A stretch of DNA of 64,000 nucleotides, taken from Neobacillus endophyticus (lineage in GTDB: Bacteria; Bacillota; Bacilli; Bacillales; Cytobacillaceae). The notes beneath the pieces are model-generated. The model was given only the letters and a program-made list of their open reading frames with translations. It was not told the origin of the DNA and did not search any database. Positions 23,359-33,049 of this stretch are shown here, piece after piece. Position 1 is the stretch's first letter. Each line of letters opens with the position of its first letter. The position numbers were made by a program, and so were the translations under genes. The DNA is taken from NCBI RefSeq assembly GCF_013248975.1, contig NZ_JABRWH010000001.1, positions 3,182,001-3,246,000 of the forward strand, written 5' to 3'.

Positions 23359-23721
23359 ATGTCTGTTGAACTAAAAACGAAGTACGGACAAATTGATATA
23401 TCAAATGAAGTAATCGCTACCATCGCCGGAGGAGCGGCAATCGAATGTTATGGTATTGTTGGGATGGCTTCAAAGAATCAAATCAAAGATGGTATTTCGG
23501 AAATCTTAAGACGGGAAAATTTTACCCGGGGTGTTCTTGTTCGTCAGGAAAATGAAGCATTACATATTGATATGTACATTATTGTCAGTTATGGAACGAA
23601 AATCTCAGAAATTGCCCATAACGTGCAATCAAAGGTTAAATATACCCTCGATCAAACTGTTGGACTTGCCGTTGACTCGGTAAATATTTACGTTCAGGGA
23701 GTTCGTGTAACGAATCCGTAG
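23359..23721 (+). CDS. yloU: Asp23/Gls24 family envelope stress protein YloU
   Basis: This 120-residue protein belongs to the Asp23/Gls24 family, small proteins linked to the cell envelope and alkaline stress in Staphylococcus and related bacteria; the molecular role is not settled. It reads MSVELKTKYGQIDISNEV, then GGAAIECYGIVGMAS and the C-terminal VGLAVDSVNIYVQGVR. ATG 23359 follows AAAGGGGGA. It is always paired with the fatty acid kinase gene that follows after 15 bases, which hints at a membrane lipid connection. Confidence 0.9.
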   Translation: MSVELKTKYGQIDISNEVIATIAGGAAIECYGIVGMASKNQIKDGISEILRRENFTRGVLVRQENEALHIDMYIIVSYGTKISEIAHNVQSKVKYTLDQTVGLAVDSVNIYVQGVRVTNP

Positions 23722-23736
23722 TAAGGAGGAAGACTT

Positions 23737-25419
23737 GTGTCTATTACAGCATTAGATGGAAAGCGTTTTGCCGAGATGGTCATTCAAGGGGCCAATAACT
23801 TGGCTGCGAATGCCAAAATGGTGGATGCATTAAACGTTTTCCCAGTACCCGATGGTGATACTGGAACAAATATGAATTTATCAATGACCTCCGGGGCAAA
23901 AGAAGTGAAAAACAATGTCCAAGAACATATTGGTAAAGTCGGAGCAGCTCTTTCTAAAGGTCTGCTGATGGGAGCACGGGGAAATTCAGGGGTTATTCTT
24001 TCCCAGCTATTTCGGGGCTTCTCAAAGTCAATTGAAGCTAAAGCCTCCATTGATGGCAAAGATTTCGCAACAGCATTGGAAGCTGGGGTAGAAACTGCTT
24101 ATAAAGCTGTGATGAAGCCTGTTGAAGGGACTATTCTTACTGTTGCAAAAGATGCCGCGAAAAAAGGTACACAAACCGCGCAAATATCTTCGGATATTGT
24201 TGCTATCATGGAGGAAGTTTTAAAAGAAGCCAAAGCTTCCTTAAGGCGCACACCTGAATTACTTCCGGTTTTAAAAGAGGTAGGTGTCGTTGATAGTGGT
24301 GGTCAAGGACTTGTTTGTGTATACGAAGGTTTTCTGGCGCAATTAAAAGGTGAGAAACTTCCTGATTCACCTAATATTCTCCCGTCATTGGATGAATTGG
24401 TAAGTGCTGAACATCATAAAAGCGCCCAAAGTCATTTGAATACAGAAGATATCATTTTTGGCTACTGTACGGAATTTATGGTGAAGTTTGAATCTAATAA
24501 AATTTCAAAGACTCCTTTTTCGGAGGAGCGCTTCCGCAACGACTTAAGTAAATTTGGAGACTCATTGCTTGTTGTTGCAGACGAAGAGCTTGTTAAGGTT
24601 CATATTCATTCGGAACAACCCGGTGAAGTGTTGACATATGGCCAGCGTTATGGAAGTTTGATTAATATGAAGATTGAAAACATGCGCCAGCAGCATTCAA
24701 GCATTGTCGGCCATACACAAACTCCATTGATTTCTGAAAAGCAGCTACCTCCTAAGGAAAAACAGGAGTATGGAATTGTTGCTGTTTCAATGGGCGAAGG
24801 AATCGCAAAGTTATTCAAAAGCATTGGGGCTAATGCTGTAATAGAAGGTGGACAAACGATGAATCCAAGCACAGAGGATATCGTTAAAGCAATAAAAGAA
24901 ATAAATGCTAAAAAGGTATTTATTTTACCGAATAACAAAAACATTATTATGGCTGCAAAACAGGCTGCAGAAGTTTCAGAAGAAGAAGTTTATGTTATCC
25001 CTTCTAAAACTGTACCGCAAGGATTAACGGCGGTACTTTCGTTTAATCCGTCACAAGATGTTCAAGCGAATGAAGCAGCAATGAATGAAGCGTTGCAGCA
25101 TGTAAAGACTGGACAAATTACCTTTGCTGTACGCGACACTCAAATTGATGGTTTAGATATTGAAAAAGATGATTTTATGGGAATTGCCGAAGGAAAAATT
25201 ATCGTAAAAAATAAAGACAAACGAAAAGCGGCTGAAGATCTGCTTACCCAAATGATCGATGAAGACGCTGAAATTTTAACCATCATTTATGGTGAAGACA
25301 TTACAGAAGACGAAGTCAGCAAACTTAGCCAGTTTGTGGAAGAAACGTTTGGAAATGTTGAAATTGAGATTCATAATGGAAAACAACCATTATATTCTTA
25401 TATCTTTTCAATTGAATAA
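23737..25419 (+). CDS. fakA: DAK2 domain fatty acid kinase (FakA/YloV)
   Basis: This 560-residue protein is the FakA family: it phosphorylates fatty acids presented by a FakB (DegV) protein to acyl-phosphate for phospholipid synthesis. The N-terminal DhaL (DAK2) domain has the ATP-metal motif FPVPDGDTGTNMNLSM and GARGNSGVILSQLFRG. A middle Cys/His-containing domain and a C-terminal EDD/FakB-like domain follow. Function in Bacillus is inferred from the Staphylococcus aureus enzyme; B. subtilis calls the gene yloV. The start is GTG 23737 after AAGGAGGA. It forms a unit with yloU, closed by a terminator. Confidence 0.88.
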   Translation: MSITALDGKRFAEMVIQGANNLAANAKMVDALNVFPVPDGDTGTNMNLSMTSGAKEVKNNVQEHIGKVGAALSKGLLMGARGNSGVILSQLFRGFSKSIEAKASIDGKDFATALEAGVETAYKAVMKPVEGTILTVAKDAAKKGTQTAQISSDIVAIMEEVLKEAKASLRRTPELLPVLKEVGVVDSGGQGLVCVYEGFLAQLKGEKLPDSPNILPSLDELVSAEHHKSAQSHLNTEDIIFGYCTEFMVKFESNKISKTPFSEERFRNDLSKFGDSLLVVADEELVKVHIHSEQPGEVLTYGQRYGSLINMKIENMRQQHSSIVGHTQTPLISEKQLPPKEKQEYGIVAVSMGEGIAKLFKSIGANAVIEGGQTMNPSTEDIVKAIKEINAKKVFILPNNKNIIMAAKQAAEVSEEEVYVIPSKTVPQGLTAVLSFNPSQDVQANEAAMNEALQHVKTGQITFAVRDTQIDGLDIEKDDFMGIAEGKIIVKNKDKRKAAEDLLTQMIDEDAEILTIIYGEDITEDEVSKLSQFVEETFGNVEIEIHNGKQPLYSYIFSIE

Positions 25420-25433
25420 GGAAGGGATAAAAT

Positions 25434-25478
25434 AGAGAAGGCCCCTCATCTTTGGAGGAGTGGTCCTCTCTTTTTTTT
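25434..25478 (+). terminator. Terminator after fakA
   Basis: GAGAAGGCCCCTC pairs imperfectly with the sequence ending GGTCCTCTC, and eight T residues follow. Confidence 0.8.
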
Positions 25479-25531
25479 GTTCCATATAATAATTGAGAAT
25501 GTAGATAGATAACGGCAGAGGAGAAGATGTT

Positions 25532-26194
25532 ATGAAATATCGAAGCGTGTTTGACATCATTGGCCCGGTTATGATTGGTCCATCAAGCTCACATACAGCT
25601 GGTGCAGCAAGAATCGGCAGAGTCGCAAGAAGCTTGTTTGGCAGAGAACCTAAATGGGCGAATATATCTCTTTATGGCTCGTTCGCTGAAACATATAAAG
25701 GTCATGGGACAGATGTTGCAATTGTTGGAGGTTTATTAGATTTTGATACAGATGATACAAGGATCATCGATGCCATCAAAATTGCCGAGGAACGCGGGAT
25801 GAAATTGCGTTTTATTGAGGAAGATGCGGTAACCGATCATCCCAATACTGCAAGAATCATCATTGGCGATCATAATGGAGAACTGGAACTGGTGGGAATA
25901 TCGATTGGCGGCGGAAAGATTGAAATTACCGAACTAAACGGTTTTGAATTAAAATTGTCGGGAAATCATCCTGCCATCCTTGTTGTTCATAACGATCGCT
26001 TCGGAGCGATTGCCAGTGTAGCGAACACACTGGCAAAATATGAAATTAATATCGGTCATATGGAAGTAGCAAGGAAGGATGTAGGAAAAATGGCGCTGAT
26101 GACCATTGAGGTAGACCAGAACATTGATAATAAACTAATTGAAGAACTTGAACAGTTGCCAAATATTTTAAAAGTAACGAAAATAGTTGATTAA
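25532..26194 (+). CDS. sdaAB: L-serine dehydratase, beta subunit
   Basis: SdaAB pairs with SdaAA to turn L-serine into pyruvate and ammonia with an oxygen-sensitive [4Fe-4S] cluster. The 220-residue subunit has the serine dehydratase beta fold with the signature GPSSSHTAGAARIG near its N-terminus. A C-terminal ACT domain (ANTLAKYEINIGHMEV) probably senses serine. ATG 25532 follows GAGGAG. sdaAA follows after 65 bases without a terminator, so the two are one unit. Confidence 0.94.
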   Translation: MKYRSVFDIIGPVMIGPSSSHTAGAARIGRVARSLFGREPKWANISLYGSFAETYKGHGTDVAIVGGLLDFDTDDTRIIDAIKIAEERGMKLRFIEEDAVTDHPNTARIIIGDHNGELELVGISIGGGKIEITELNGFELKLSGNHPAILVVHNDRFGAIASVANTLAKYEINIGHMEVARKDVGKMALMTIEVDQNIDNKLIEELEQLPNILKVTKIVD

Positions 26195-26259
26195 GGACAA
26201 GATCAGGCAAACTACTTTTAAATAGAAGAGGTAAGAAACGTACAACAAAGAGGTGGTCA

Positions 26260-27147
26260 ATGGTGTTTCGCAATGTTGCAGAATTATTGGACATGGCAGT
26301 AAATCAAAATAAAAAAATATCCGAAATTATGATTGAGCAGGAAGTAACAGTTACTGGACGTTCAAGAGAAGAAATTCTTAGCCAAATGGATCGGAATCTG
26401 ACTGTGATGGAAGAAGCGGTGGAACGCGGGATTAAAGGAGTTACATCACACTCGGGTTTAACTGGCGGTGATGCCGTTTTAATGCAAAAATATATCGAAA
26501 AAGGCAATTTTCTTTCAGGTGAAATCATTTTGGATGCAGTAAGTAAAGCGGTTGCAACAAATGAAGTGAATGCGGCTATGGGAACGATTTGTGCAACTCC
26601 AACGGCAGGATCTGCCGGAGTTGTTCCCGGTACTTTATTTGCCGTAAAGAAAAAGCTTCATCCTACAAGAGAGCAAATGATTGCATTTCTCTTCACAGCA
26701 GGGGCATTTGGTTTTGTTGTTGCCAATAATGCATCCATTTCCGGAGCTGCAGGCGGGTGCCAGGCAGAGGTTGGCTCAGCTGCTGGAATGGCTGCTGCAG
26801 CTATTGTTGAAATGGCAGGGGGAACGCCTGAACAATGTGCCGAAGCCATGGCCATTACGTTAAAAAATATGCTTGGGCTCGTATGTGACCCTGTTGCAGG
26901 CTTGGTTGAAGTACCTTGTGTCAAGCGCAATGCCATGGGAGCAGCAAATGCCATGGTTGCAGCTGATATGGCACTCGCAGGGATTAAGAGCAGGATCCCG
27001 TGTGATGAAGTGATAGATGCGATGTTCAAAATCGGACAATCGATGCCTAAATCATTAAAAGAAACAGCACAGGGAGGTTTGGCGGCAACTCCAACAGGCC
27101 GTGCGCTTGAGGCCAAAATTTTCGGGATGCCGCTTAAAGAAAAGTGA
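26260..27147 (+). CDS. sdaAA: L-serine dehydratase, alpha subunit
   Basis: The 295-residue catalytic subunit holds the [4Fe-4S] cluster, with candidate ligands in TICATPTAGSAG, GGCQAEVGSA and LVCDPVAGLVEVPCVKRNA. ATG 26260 and GTG 26263 are both usable after AGAGGTGG; B. subtilis uses the position of the second (MFRNV). The stop overlaps the GTG start of recG as GTGA, so a metabolic enzyme and a repair helicase are translated in tandem, the same odd pairing as in B. subtilis. Confidence 0.94.
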   Translation: MVFRNVAELLDMAVNQNKKISEIMIEQEVTVTGRSREEILSQMDRNLTVMEEAVERGIKGVTSHSGLTGGDAVLMQKYIEKGNFLSGEIILDAVSKAVATNEVNAAMGTICATPTAGSAGVVPGTLFAVKKKLHPTREQMIAFLFTAGAFGFVVANNASISGAAGGCQAEVGSAAGMAAAAIVEMAGGTPEQCAEAMAITLKNMLGLVCDPVAGLVEVPCVKRNAMGAANAMVAADMALAGIKSRIPCDEVIDAMFKIGQSMPKSLKETAQGGLAATPTGRALEAKIFGMPLKEK

Positions 27148-29192
27148 ATTCATATCTTAACGAATCAGTAACCATTTTAAAAGGAATTGGCGATGAAACG
27201 GCAGAATTGTTAGCGGAAATGAAAATAGTAACGCTTCATGATTTGTTAGAGTATTTTCCTTATCGTTACGAGGATTATCGCCTTCGGGACCTGACTGAGG
27301 TACAGCATGATGAGAAAGTAACTGTAGAAGGGAAGGTTCATAGTGAGCCTTCTCTTGTCTATTATGGCCGAAAGAAATCAAAGCTGACCGTCAGGATTTT
27401 AGTCGGGTCGTATCTAATAAAGGCCGTATTTTTTAACCAGCCATATTTAAAAAATAAAATAGTCATGAACGAAACGATAACAGTAACAGGAAAATGGGAT
27501 GCTCACAGGCAGACGATCTCAGCCAATGAAGCCCAAATGGGTCCCAATACGAAGCAAAATGATTTTGAACCAGTTTACTCTTTAAAAGGAAAATTAACGA
27601 CAAAGGGCATGCGGAAGTTTATTTCCTTGGCATTTCAACAGTATGGAAGCTATATCCATGAAATTCTTCCAGACTATTTCTTAACTAAATACCGATTACT
27701 GGGTAGGCAGGATGCTGTAAAAGCTATGCATTTTCCAAGAAATCAGGAAGATGTAAAACAGGCAAGACGCCGTTTTGTTTATGAGGAATTTTTGTTGTTT
27801 CAGTTGAAAATGCAAGGGCTTAGAAAGTTCGAACGGGAACATTCACCAGGTATAAATCAAAACTACGATATGAGTAAATTAGAGCCTTTTATTGAATCCC
27901 TTCCCTTTCCATTGACAAATGCCCAAAAACGAGTCGTTAACGAAATTTTAAAAGATATGAGATCTCCATTTCGTATGAATCGCCTGCTTCAAGGGGATGT
28001 TGGTTCAGGGAAAACAGTGGTTGCAGCCATAGCCTTATATTCATCCGTGACTGCTGGTTTTCAAGGGGCATTAATGGTTCCAACTGAAATTTTGGCAGAA
28101 CAGCATGCAGAATCTTTAAAAAGGTTATTAGAGCCATTTGCTGTTAAATGTGAATTGTTAACTAGTTCGGTAAAAGGGAAACGACGCAAAGAAATTCTTC
28201 AAGAACTTGCTGCAGGAAATGTGGAGATCCTAATCGGGACACATGCTTTAATTCAGGATGAGGTTACCTTTAAAAAACTTGGGCTTGTGATTACCGATGA
28301 ACAGCATCGCTTCGGGGTGGAACAGCGCAAGATTTTACGGGAAAAAGGAGAAAATCCGGACGTATTATTTATGACAGCTACTCCGATTCCGCGGACATTG
28401 GCGATTACTGTTTTTGGAGAAATGGATGTATCCATTATTGATGAAATGCCTGCAGGAAGAAAAACAATTGAAACATACTGGGCAAAACCAGAAATGCTGG
28501 AGCGTGTTCTTGCCTTTGTAGAGAAAGAACTGGCCAAAGGCCACCAGGCATATGTTATTTGTCCATTAATAGAGGAGTCGGAAAAGCTGGATGTCCAAAA
28601 TGCGATTGATGTTCACACAGCATTAACCCATTATTATCAGGGGCGATATAAGGCTGGCCTTATGCATGGGCGTCTGAGCTCGGATGAAAAGGATGCCGTG
28701 ATGAAGGCGTTTAGTGCCAATGAGGTACAAATACTCGTCTCAACGACCGTAGTTGAAGTTGGAGTGAATGTCCCAAATGCAACGATGATGGTCATCTATG
28801 ATGCGGAACGCTTTGGACTATCACAGCTACATCAGCTTCGCGGGCGGGTGGGGCGCGGCAGTGATCAGTCCTATTGTGTATTATTGGCCAATCCTAAATC
28901 GGAGGTTGGCCAAGAACGAATGAAAATCATGACAGAAACGAATGACGGATTTGTTTTAAGTGAAAAGGATTTAGAGCTGAGGGGACCAGGTGATTTCTTT
29001 GGCAGAAAACAAAGTGGGCTACCCGAATTTAAAGTGGCGGATATGGTACATGATTACCGCGCCTTGGAAACGGCAAGAAATGATGCTTCAATATTGATTC
29101 AATCCGAAGAGTTTTGGAATGCTCCTGATTATCGATACTTGCGAAGCTGCCTGGAGGAATCAGGTGTATTAACCGGTGAAAAGCTCGATTGA
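27144..29192 (+). CDS. recG: ATP-dependent DNA helicase RecG
   Basis: RecG moves branched DNA such as stalled forks and Holliday junctions. The 682-residue protein has the N-terminal wedge OB fold (about residues 60-150) and a helicase core with Walker A QGDVGSGKTVVA, DEQHRFG, TATPIPRT and the motif VI QLRGRVGRG. The C-terminal TRG region carries DGFVLSEKDLELRGPGDF. The start is GTG 27144, inside the sdaAA stop; the length equals B. subtilis RecG. Confidence 0.95.
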   Translation: MNSYLNESVTILKGIGDETAELLAEMKIVTLHDLLEYFPYRYEDYRLRDLTEVQHDEKVTVEGKVHSEPSLVYYGRKKSKLTVRILVGSYLIKAVFFNQPYLKNKIVMNETITVTGKWDAHRQTISANEAQMGPNTKQNDFEPVYSLKGKLTTKGMRKFISLAFQQYGSYIHEILPDYFLTKYRLLGRQDAVKAMHFPRNQEDVKQARRRFVYEEFLLFQLKMQGLRKFEREHSPGINQNYDMSKLEPFIESLPFPLTNAQKRVVNEILKDMRSPFRMNRLLQGDVGSGKTVVAAIALYSSVTAGFQGALMVPTEILAEQHAESLKRLLEPFAVKCELLTSSVKGKRRKEILQELAAGNVEILIGTHALIQDEVTFKKLGLVITDEQHRFGVEQRKILREKGENPDVLFMTATPIPRTLAITVFGEMDVSIIDEMPAGRKTIETYWAKPEMLERVLAFVEKELAKGHQAYVICPLIEESEKLDVQNAIDVHTALTHYYQGRYKAGLMHGRLSSDEKDAVMKAFSANEVQILVSTTVVEVGVNVPNATMMVIYDAERFGLSQLHQLRGRVGRGSDQSYCVLLANPKSEVGQERMKIMTETNDGFVLSEKDLELRGPGDFFGRKQSGLPEFKVADMVHDYRALETARNDASILIQSEEFWNAPDYRYLRSCLEESGVLTGEKLD

Positions 29193-29194
29193 TG

Positions 29195-29243
29195 AAAAAG
29201 CAGGCTGCAGGATAAAATCTTATCCTTGCATTCTGCTTTTTTA
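29195..29243 (+). terminator. Terminator after recG
   Basis: AAAAAGCAG...GCAGGATAA pairs with TTATCC..TGC...CTGCTTTTTT in a long stem with small internal loops and a T tail. Its 3' arm contains the -35 box of the fapR promoter. Confidence 0.85.
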
Positions 29244-29254
29244 ACTTATATACT
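29226..29254 (+). promoter_or_regulatory. fapR operon promoter
   Basis: TTGCAT (29226-29231) and TATACT (29249-29254) are separated by 17 bases, predicting transcription from about 29261, inside the FapR operator. The -35 box lies within the recG terminator stem. Confidence 0.75.
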
Positions 29255-29255
29255 A

Positions 29256-29278
29256 CTCTTAGTACCTAGTCATAAGAG
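29256..29278 (+). promoter_or_regulatory. FapR operator
   Basis: The core TTAGTACCTAGTCATAA (29259-29275) is a close match to the known FapR box and is flanked by symmetric CTC and GAG. It covers the expected transcription start of fapR. Established for B. subtilis: FapR binds such sites and malonyl-CoA releases it. So the fapR-plsX-fabD-fabG operon here is very likely self-regulated by malonyl-CoA. Confidence 0.88.
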
Positions 29279-29296
29279 CTCGGACGGTGTAAAGAA

Positions 29297-29863
29297 ATGA
29301 GAAGAAGCAAGAAAGAACGGCAAAAATTGTTAACAGAGACTATTAAAGAAAATCCTTTTATAACTGATGAAGAACTGGCTGAAAAATTTCAAGTAAGTGT
29401 GCAAACCATTCGTCTGGATCGCTTGGAACTTTCTATTCCAGAGTTACGGGAACGAATTAAAACAGTTGCCGAAAAAAGATTCGAAGATGAAGTCCGATCG
29501 CTCCCGATTGAAGAAATAATAGGGGAAATTATTGATATAGAATTAGACCAAAGTGCAATTTCCATTTTTGATGTAAAGGAAGAACATGTATTCAAGCGCA
29601 ACCAAATAGCCCGTGGACATCATGTATTTGCACAGGCAAACTCTCTTGCAGTTGCGGTCATTAAAGATGAACTTGCATTAACGGCTAAGGCAAACATTCA
29701 ATTTAAAAGATCGGTTAGATTGCATGAACGGGTAATTGCAAAAGCGAAAGTATTGAAAATTGATGATCTTACTGGCAGAACTTTTGTGGAAGTATCTAGT
29801 TTTGTGAATAATGAACTGGTTTTTACCGGAGAATTTGAAATGTACCGGTCAAAAAATCTTTAA
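29297..29863 (+). CDS. fapR: Fatty acid and phospholipid biosynthesis repressor FapR
   Basis: FapR represses lipid synthesis genes until malonyl-CoA binds it. The 188-residue protein has an N-terminal helix-turn-helix ([20 protein letters not shown], about residues 21-40), a linker helix and a C-terminal hot-dog domain that binds malonyl-CoA. The hot-dog domain carries the family stretch [19 protein letters not shown] 29297 lies 18 bases after the operator. The genes it controls follow directly. Confidence 0.95.
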   Translation: MRRSKKERQKLLTETIKENPFITDEELAEKFQVSVQTIRLDRLELSIPELRERIKTVAEKRFEDEVRSLPIEEIIGEIIDIELDQSAISIFDVKEEHVFKRNQIARGHHVFAQANSLAVAVIKDELALTAKANIQFKRSVRLHERVIAKAKVLKIDDLTGRTFVEVSSFVNNELVFTGEFEMYRSKNL

Positions 29864-29875
29864 AGGATGAGAAAA

Positions 29876-30880
29876 ATGAAACTAGCAATTGATGCAATGG
29901 GCGGAGACCATGCACCAAAAGAAATTGTCTTAGGTGCAATGAAGGCTGTTCGGGAATTTCCTGATTTACATATCATACTCGTTGGTGACGAAAACAAAAT
30001 AAAACAAACCTTAACAGCCCATGAACGTATATCCATTTTACATACAACAGAGGTTATTCTAGGTACAGATGAACCGGTTAGAGCTGTCCGCCGAAAAAAA
30101 ACAGCTTCCATGGTACTAGCTGCAAAGCAGGCTGCAGATGGATCAGCTGATGCTTGTCTTTCTGCAGGGAATACAGGGGCTTTAATGGCCTCAGGTCTAT
30201 TTGTAGTCGGTAGAATTGAAGGAATTGAACGTCCTGCTTTAGCGCCGACACTCCCAACAATTGGAGGCGAAGGCTTTCTGTTACTGGATGCTGGAGCAAA
30301 TGTTGATGCCAAAGCGGAACATCTTCGGGACTACGCCATCATGGGATCGATTTATAGTGAAAAAGTAAGAGGTATTGCCAAACCAAGAGTTGGTTTATTG
30401 AATATTGGAACGGAAGAAAAAAAGGGAAATGAACTTACAAAATATGCTTTTGATTTACTAAAAAATACTGATTTGAATTTTATCGGGAATGTGGAAGCAC
30501 GCGACCTGCTCGAAGGTGTAGCAGATGTTGTGGTGACCGATGGGTTTACAGGAAACATGGTTTTGAAAACACTTGAGGGTACTGCTCTTTCGATGTTTAA
30601 AATGTTAAAAACAGCATTAATGGGCAGTTTTACAAGCAAATTGGCTGCAGCTGTGTTAAAACCGAATTTAAAACAGTTGAGAAATACAATGGATTATTCT
30701 GAATATGGCGGTGCCGCCCTTTTTGGACTTAAAGCACCTGTCATTAAAGCACATGGATCTTCCAATGCTCAAGCCATCTTTAGTGCCATCAGACAAACAA
30801 GGGAAATGGTAACAAATGATGTAGTAGGCTTGATTAAGAAAACGATCGAAGAAACGAATCCAATTAAAATTGAACAGTAA
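29876..30880 (+). CDS. plsX: Phosphate acyltransferase PlsX
   Basis: PlsX turns acyl-ACP into acyl-phosphate, the donor for glycerol-3-phosphate acylation by PlsY. The 334-residue protein begins [16 protein letters not shown], a family signature, and has [10 protein letters not shown] and [14 protein letters not shown] start at ATG 29876, nine bases after AAAGGA. The in-frame ATG at 29867 touches that ribosome site and would add only MRK. It works with the fakA product made upstream, since both give acyl-phosphate. Confidence 0.94.
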   Translation: MKLAIDAMGGDHAPKEIVLGAMKAVREFPDLHIILVGDENKIKQTLTAHERISILHTTEVILGTDEPVRAVRRKKTASMVLAAKQAADGSADACLSAGNTGALMASGLFVVGRIEGIERPALAPTLPTIGGEGFLLLDAGANVDAKAEHLRDYAIMGSIYSEKVRGIAKPRVGLLNIGTEEKKGNELTKYAFDLLKNTDLNFIGNVEARDLLEGVADVVVTDGFTGNMVLKTLEGTALSMFKMLKTALMGSFTSKLAAAVLKPNLKQLRNTMDYSEYGGAALFGLKAPVIKAHGSSNAQAIFSAIRQTREMVTNDVVGLIKKTIEETNPIKIEQ

Positions 30881-30894
30881 AGGGGAGTACTGGA

Positions 30895-31842
30895 ATGAGT
30901 AAAATAGCTTTTGTATTTCCTGGTCAGGGCTCACAAACAGTCGGAATGGGAAAAGACCTTGCAGATAAGTACCCTGAGGTAATGTCGTATTTTAAAAAGG
31001 CAGATGAAACGCTAAACGACTCTTTAAGTCAACTGATTTTTGAAGGTCCCAAGGAAGAATTGACATTGACAGTCAATACTCAGCCTGCCTTATTAACAAC
31101 GAGTATAGCAATACTTGAATTTTTTAAACGTTCTGGAATTAAAGCGGATTTTACTGCTGGTCATAGTCTTGGCGAATATACAGCACTTGTGGCTGCAGGG
31201 GCTCTTACTTTTGAAGAAGGAGTGTATGCAGTAAGAAAACGGGGAGAATTCATGGAGAATGCTGTTCCGAATGGTGAAGGCACGATGGCTGCCGTTTTAG
31301 GGCTTGACCGTGAAAAACTTGCTGCTGTAACAGCGGAAGTAACGGAATCTGGGTTTCCTGTATCGTTAGCCAATTTGAATTGCCCAGGGCAAATTGTTAT
31401 ATCCGGATCCCAGAAGGGTGTTGAATTGGCAGGGGCTAAAGCCAAAGAAGCCGGAGCAAAGCGAGTTCTGCCATTAGAAGTGAGTGGGCCGTTCCATTCG
31501 CCGCTGATGCAGCCTGCTGCTGAACGTTTACGTGAAGTATTGGATGAAACCTCCATGAAAGATGCTAGTACTCCTGTCGTTGTAAATGTTTCGGCAGAAC
31601 CGGTAGATTCAGCTGCCGTCATTAAGGATAAATTGATTGAACAATTATATTCTCCAGTGCTCTGGGAGGATTCCGTTCAAAAAATGATTGCTTTAGGTGT
31701 TGACACCTTTATTGAGATTGGACCTGGAAAAGTTCTTTCTGGATTGATTAAAAAAATTGATAAAACAGTTAAGACGTATTCCGTATCGGATGAGGAAAGT
31801 GCACTTGCTGTTATTGACGAGCTAAAGGAGGAAAAACAATGA
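30895..31842 (+). CDS. fabD: Malonyl-CoA:ACP transacylase
   Basis: FabD moves malonyl groups from CoA to acyl carrier protein. The 315-residue protein begins with [12 protein letters not shown]. It has the active Ser91 in GHSLGEY and the catalytic His in [11 protein letters not shown] 30895 follows AAAGGGGAG. The stop overlaps the fabG start as ATGA. Control is by the FapR operator upstream. Confidence 0.96.
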   Translation: MSKIAFVFPGQGSQTVGMGKDLADKYPEVMSYFKKADETLNDSLSQLIFEGPKEELTLTVNTQPALLTTSIAILEFFKRSGIKADFTAGHSLGEYTALVAAGALTFEEGVYAVRKRGEFMENAVPNGEGTMAAVLGLDREKLAAVTAEVTESGFPVSLANLNCPGQIVISGSQKGVELAGAKAKEAGAKRVLPLEVSGPFHSPLMQPAAERLREVLDETSMKDASTPVVVNVSAEPVDSAAVIKDKLIEQLYSPVLWEDSVQKMIALGVDTFIEIGPGKVLSGLIKKIDKTVKTYSVSDEESALAVIDELKEEKQ

Positions 31843-32582
31843 TTTTAGCAGGGAAGGCAGCGCTTGTTACAGGAGCTTCACGAGGCATTGGAAGAGAGAT
31901 TGCGCTTGAATTGGCGAGACAGGGTGCAAATGTGGCCGTTAACTTTTCTGGGAGTGAAGCAAAAGCGAATGAAGTAGTAGATGAAATTAAGGCCCTTGGT
32001 AAGGAAGCATTTGCTATTAAATGTGATGTATCCAATTCAGCTGAAGTAGCTGACATGATTAAAACTGTGATTGATCGTTTTGGAAAATTTGATATTCTTG
32101 TGAATAATGCCGGTATAACAAAAGATAACCTTTTAATGAGAATGAAGGAAGAAGAATGGGATGATGTCATTAGCATTAATTTAAAAGGTGTCTTCCTTTG
32201 TACAAAAGCAGTAACAAGACAAATGATGAAGCAGCGCCATGGCCGGATAATTAACATTGCCTCCATTGTCGGGGTCAGCGGAAATCCTGGTCAAGCGAAC
32301 TATGTAGCGGCAAAAGCAGGTGTCATTGGTTTGACAAAAACAACGGCAAGAGAACTTGCCAGCCGGAATATTACAGTGAATGCCATTGCTCCAGGATTTA
32401 TAACCACTGATATGACCGATAAACTGCCAGAAGAAGTAAAAACAGAAATGTTAAAACAAATTCCATTAGCTCGATTTGGGGAACCTAAAGATATTGCGAA
32501 AGTCACTGCATTCCTTGCATCAGATGATGCAGCCTATATGACAGGACAAACCCTGCACATCGATGGAGGAATGGTAATGTAA
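31839..32582 (+). CDS. fabG: 3-oxoacyl-[ACP] reductase
   Basis: FabG reduces 3-oxoacyl-ACP with NADPH in each elongation round. The 247-residue short-chain dehydrogenase has the cofactor loop GASRGIG (residues 12-18), [14 protein letters not shown], and the catalytic Ser142, Tyr155 and Lys159. The last two lie in ANYVAAKAG. It ends with the typical [12 protein letters not shown]. The ATGA overlap with fabD points to coupled translation; acpP follows after 67 bases. Confidence 0.96.
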   Translation: MILAGKAALVTGASRGIGREIALELARQGANVAVNFSGSEAKANEVVDEIKALGKEAFAIKCDVSNSAEVADMIKTVIDRFGKFDILVNNAGITKDNLLMRMKEEEWDDVISINLKGVFLCTKAVTRQMMKQRHGRIINIASIVGVSGNPGQANYVAAKAGVIGLTKTTARELASRNITVNAIAPGFITTDMTDKLPEEVKTEMLKQIPLARFGEPKDIAKVTAFLASDDAAYMTGQTLHIDGGMVM

Positions 32583-32596
32583 TTTTTAAATTCATG

Positions 32597-32626
32597 GTGT
32601 ATTATTTTATTAAAATACACTATAAT
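32597..32626 (+). promoter_or_regulatory. Candidate internal acpP promoter with inverted repeat
   Basis: A consensus -10 TATAAT lies at 32621-32626, but the -35 position (GTGTAT or TGTATT) is poor. GTGTATT and AATACAC (32597-32620) form an inverted repeat just before it. This may give acpP extra expression apart from the fap operon, which would suit the high need for carrier protein. Confidence 0.35.
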
Positions 32627-32649
32627 AGCTTGAGGGGAGGTGAACAAGC

Positions 32650-32883
32650 ATGGCAGAAGTATTAGAACGTGTTACAAAGATCATTGTTGATCGTTTAGGA
32701 GTGGATGAATCTCAAGTTACACTTGAAGCTTCATTTAAAGATGATCTTGGCGCTGATTCCCTTGACGTAGTTGAACTAGTAATGGAATTAGAAGATGAGT
32801 TCGATATGGAGATTTCCGACGATGATGCTGAAAAAATCAGCACAGTTGGTGACGCTGTAAACTACATAAATAGCCAAAAGTAA
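32650..32883 (+). CDS. acpP: Acyl carrier protein
   Basis: The 77-residue carrier holds growing acyl chains on 4'-phosphopantetheine attached to Ser37 in the motif GADSLDVVE. It is very acidic, as usual. ATG 32650 follows GGGGAGGTG. It is the last gene of the fap cluster and is followed by two hairpins. Confidence 0.97.
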   Translation: MAEVLERVTKIIVDRLGVDESQVTLEASFKDDLGADSLDVVELVMELEDEFDMEISDDDAEKISTVGDAVNYINSQK

Positions 32884-32901
32884 TCTCGTTGGATTAATTC
32901 A

Positions 32902-32934
32902 TAAAGCTCCGTTTTCAAACGGGGCTTTATTCTG
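32902..32934 (+). terminator. Terminator after acpP
   Basis: TAAAGCTCCGTTT and AAACGGGGCTTTA pair (one G-U) around TC, followed by TTCTG. Confidence 0.8.
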
Positions 32935-32942
32935 TAGAATAG

Positions 32943-32982
32943 AACTTGGCAGTTTCATTTTGCTGCCAAGTTTCTTTGCGTT
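32943..32982 (+). terminator. Second hairpin after acpP
   Basis: A perfect 10-bp stem AACTTGGCAG/CTGCCAAGTT (32943-32952 with 32963-32972) is followed by a T-rich stretch. It probably backs up the first terminator before rnc. Confidence 0.65.
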
Positions 32983-33049
32983 TTCATCCTATTTTCCTTA
33001 AACTAACATTAACAAGGGGTTTAATTTACATGCAAGGTGGAGAACAATC

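Noticed and set aside
26658..27116. 152-codon minus-strand frame inside sdaAA
   Set aside because: It mirrors the Ala- and Gly-rich coding region of sdaAA and has no independent features.
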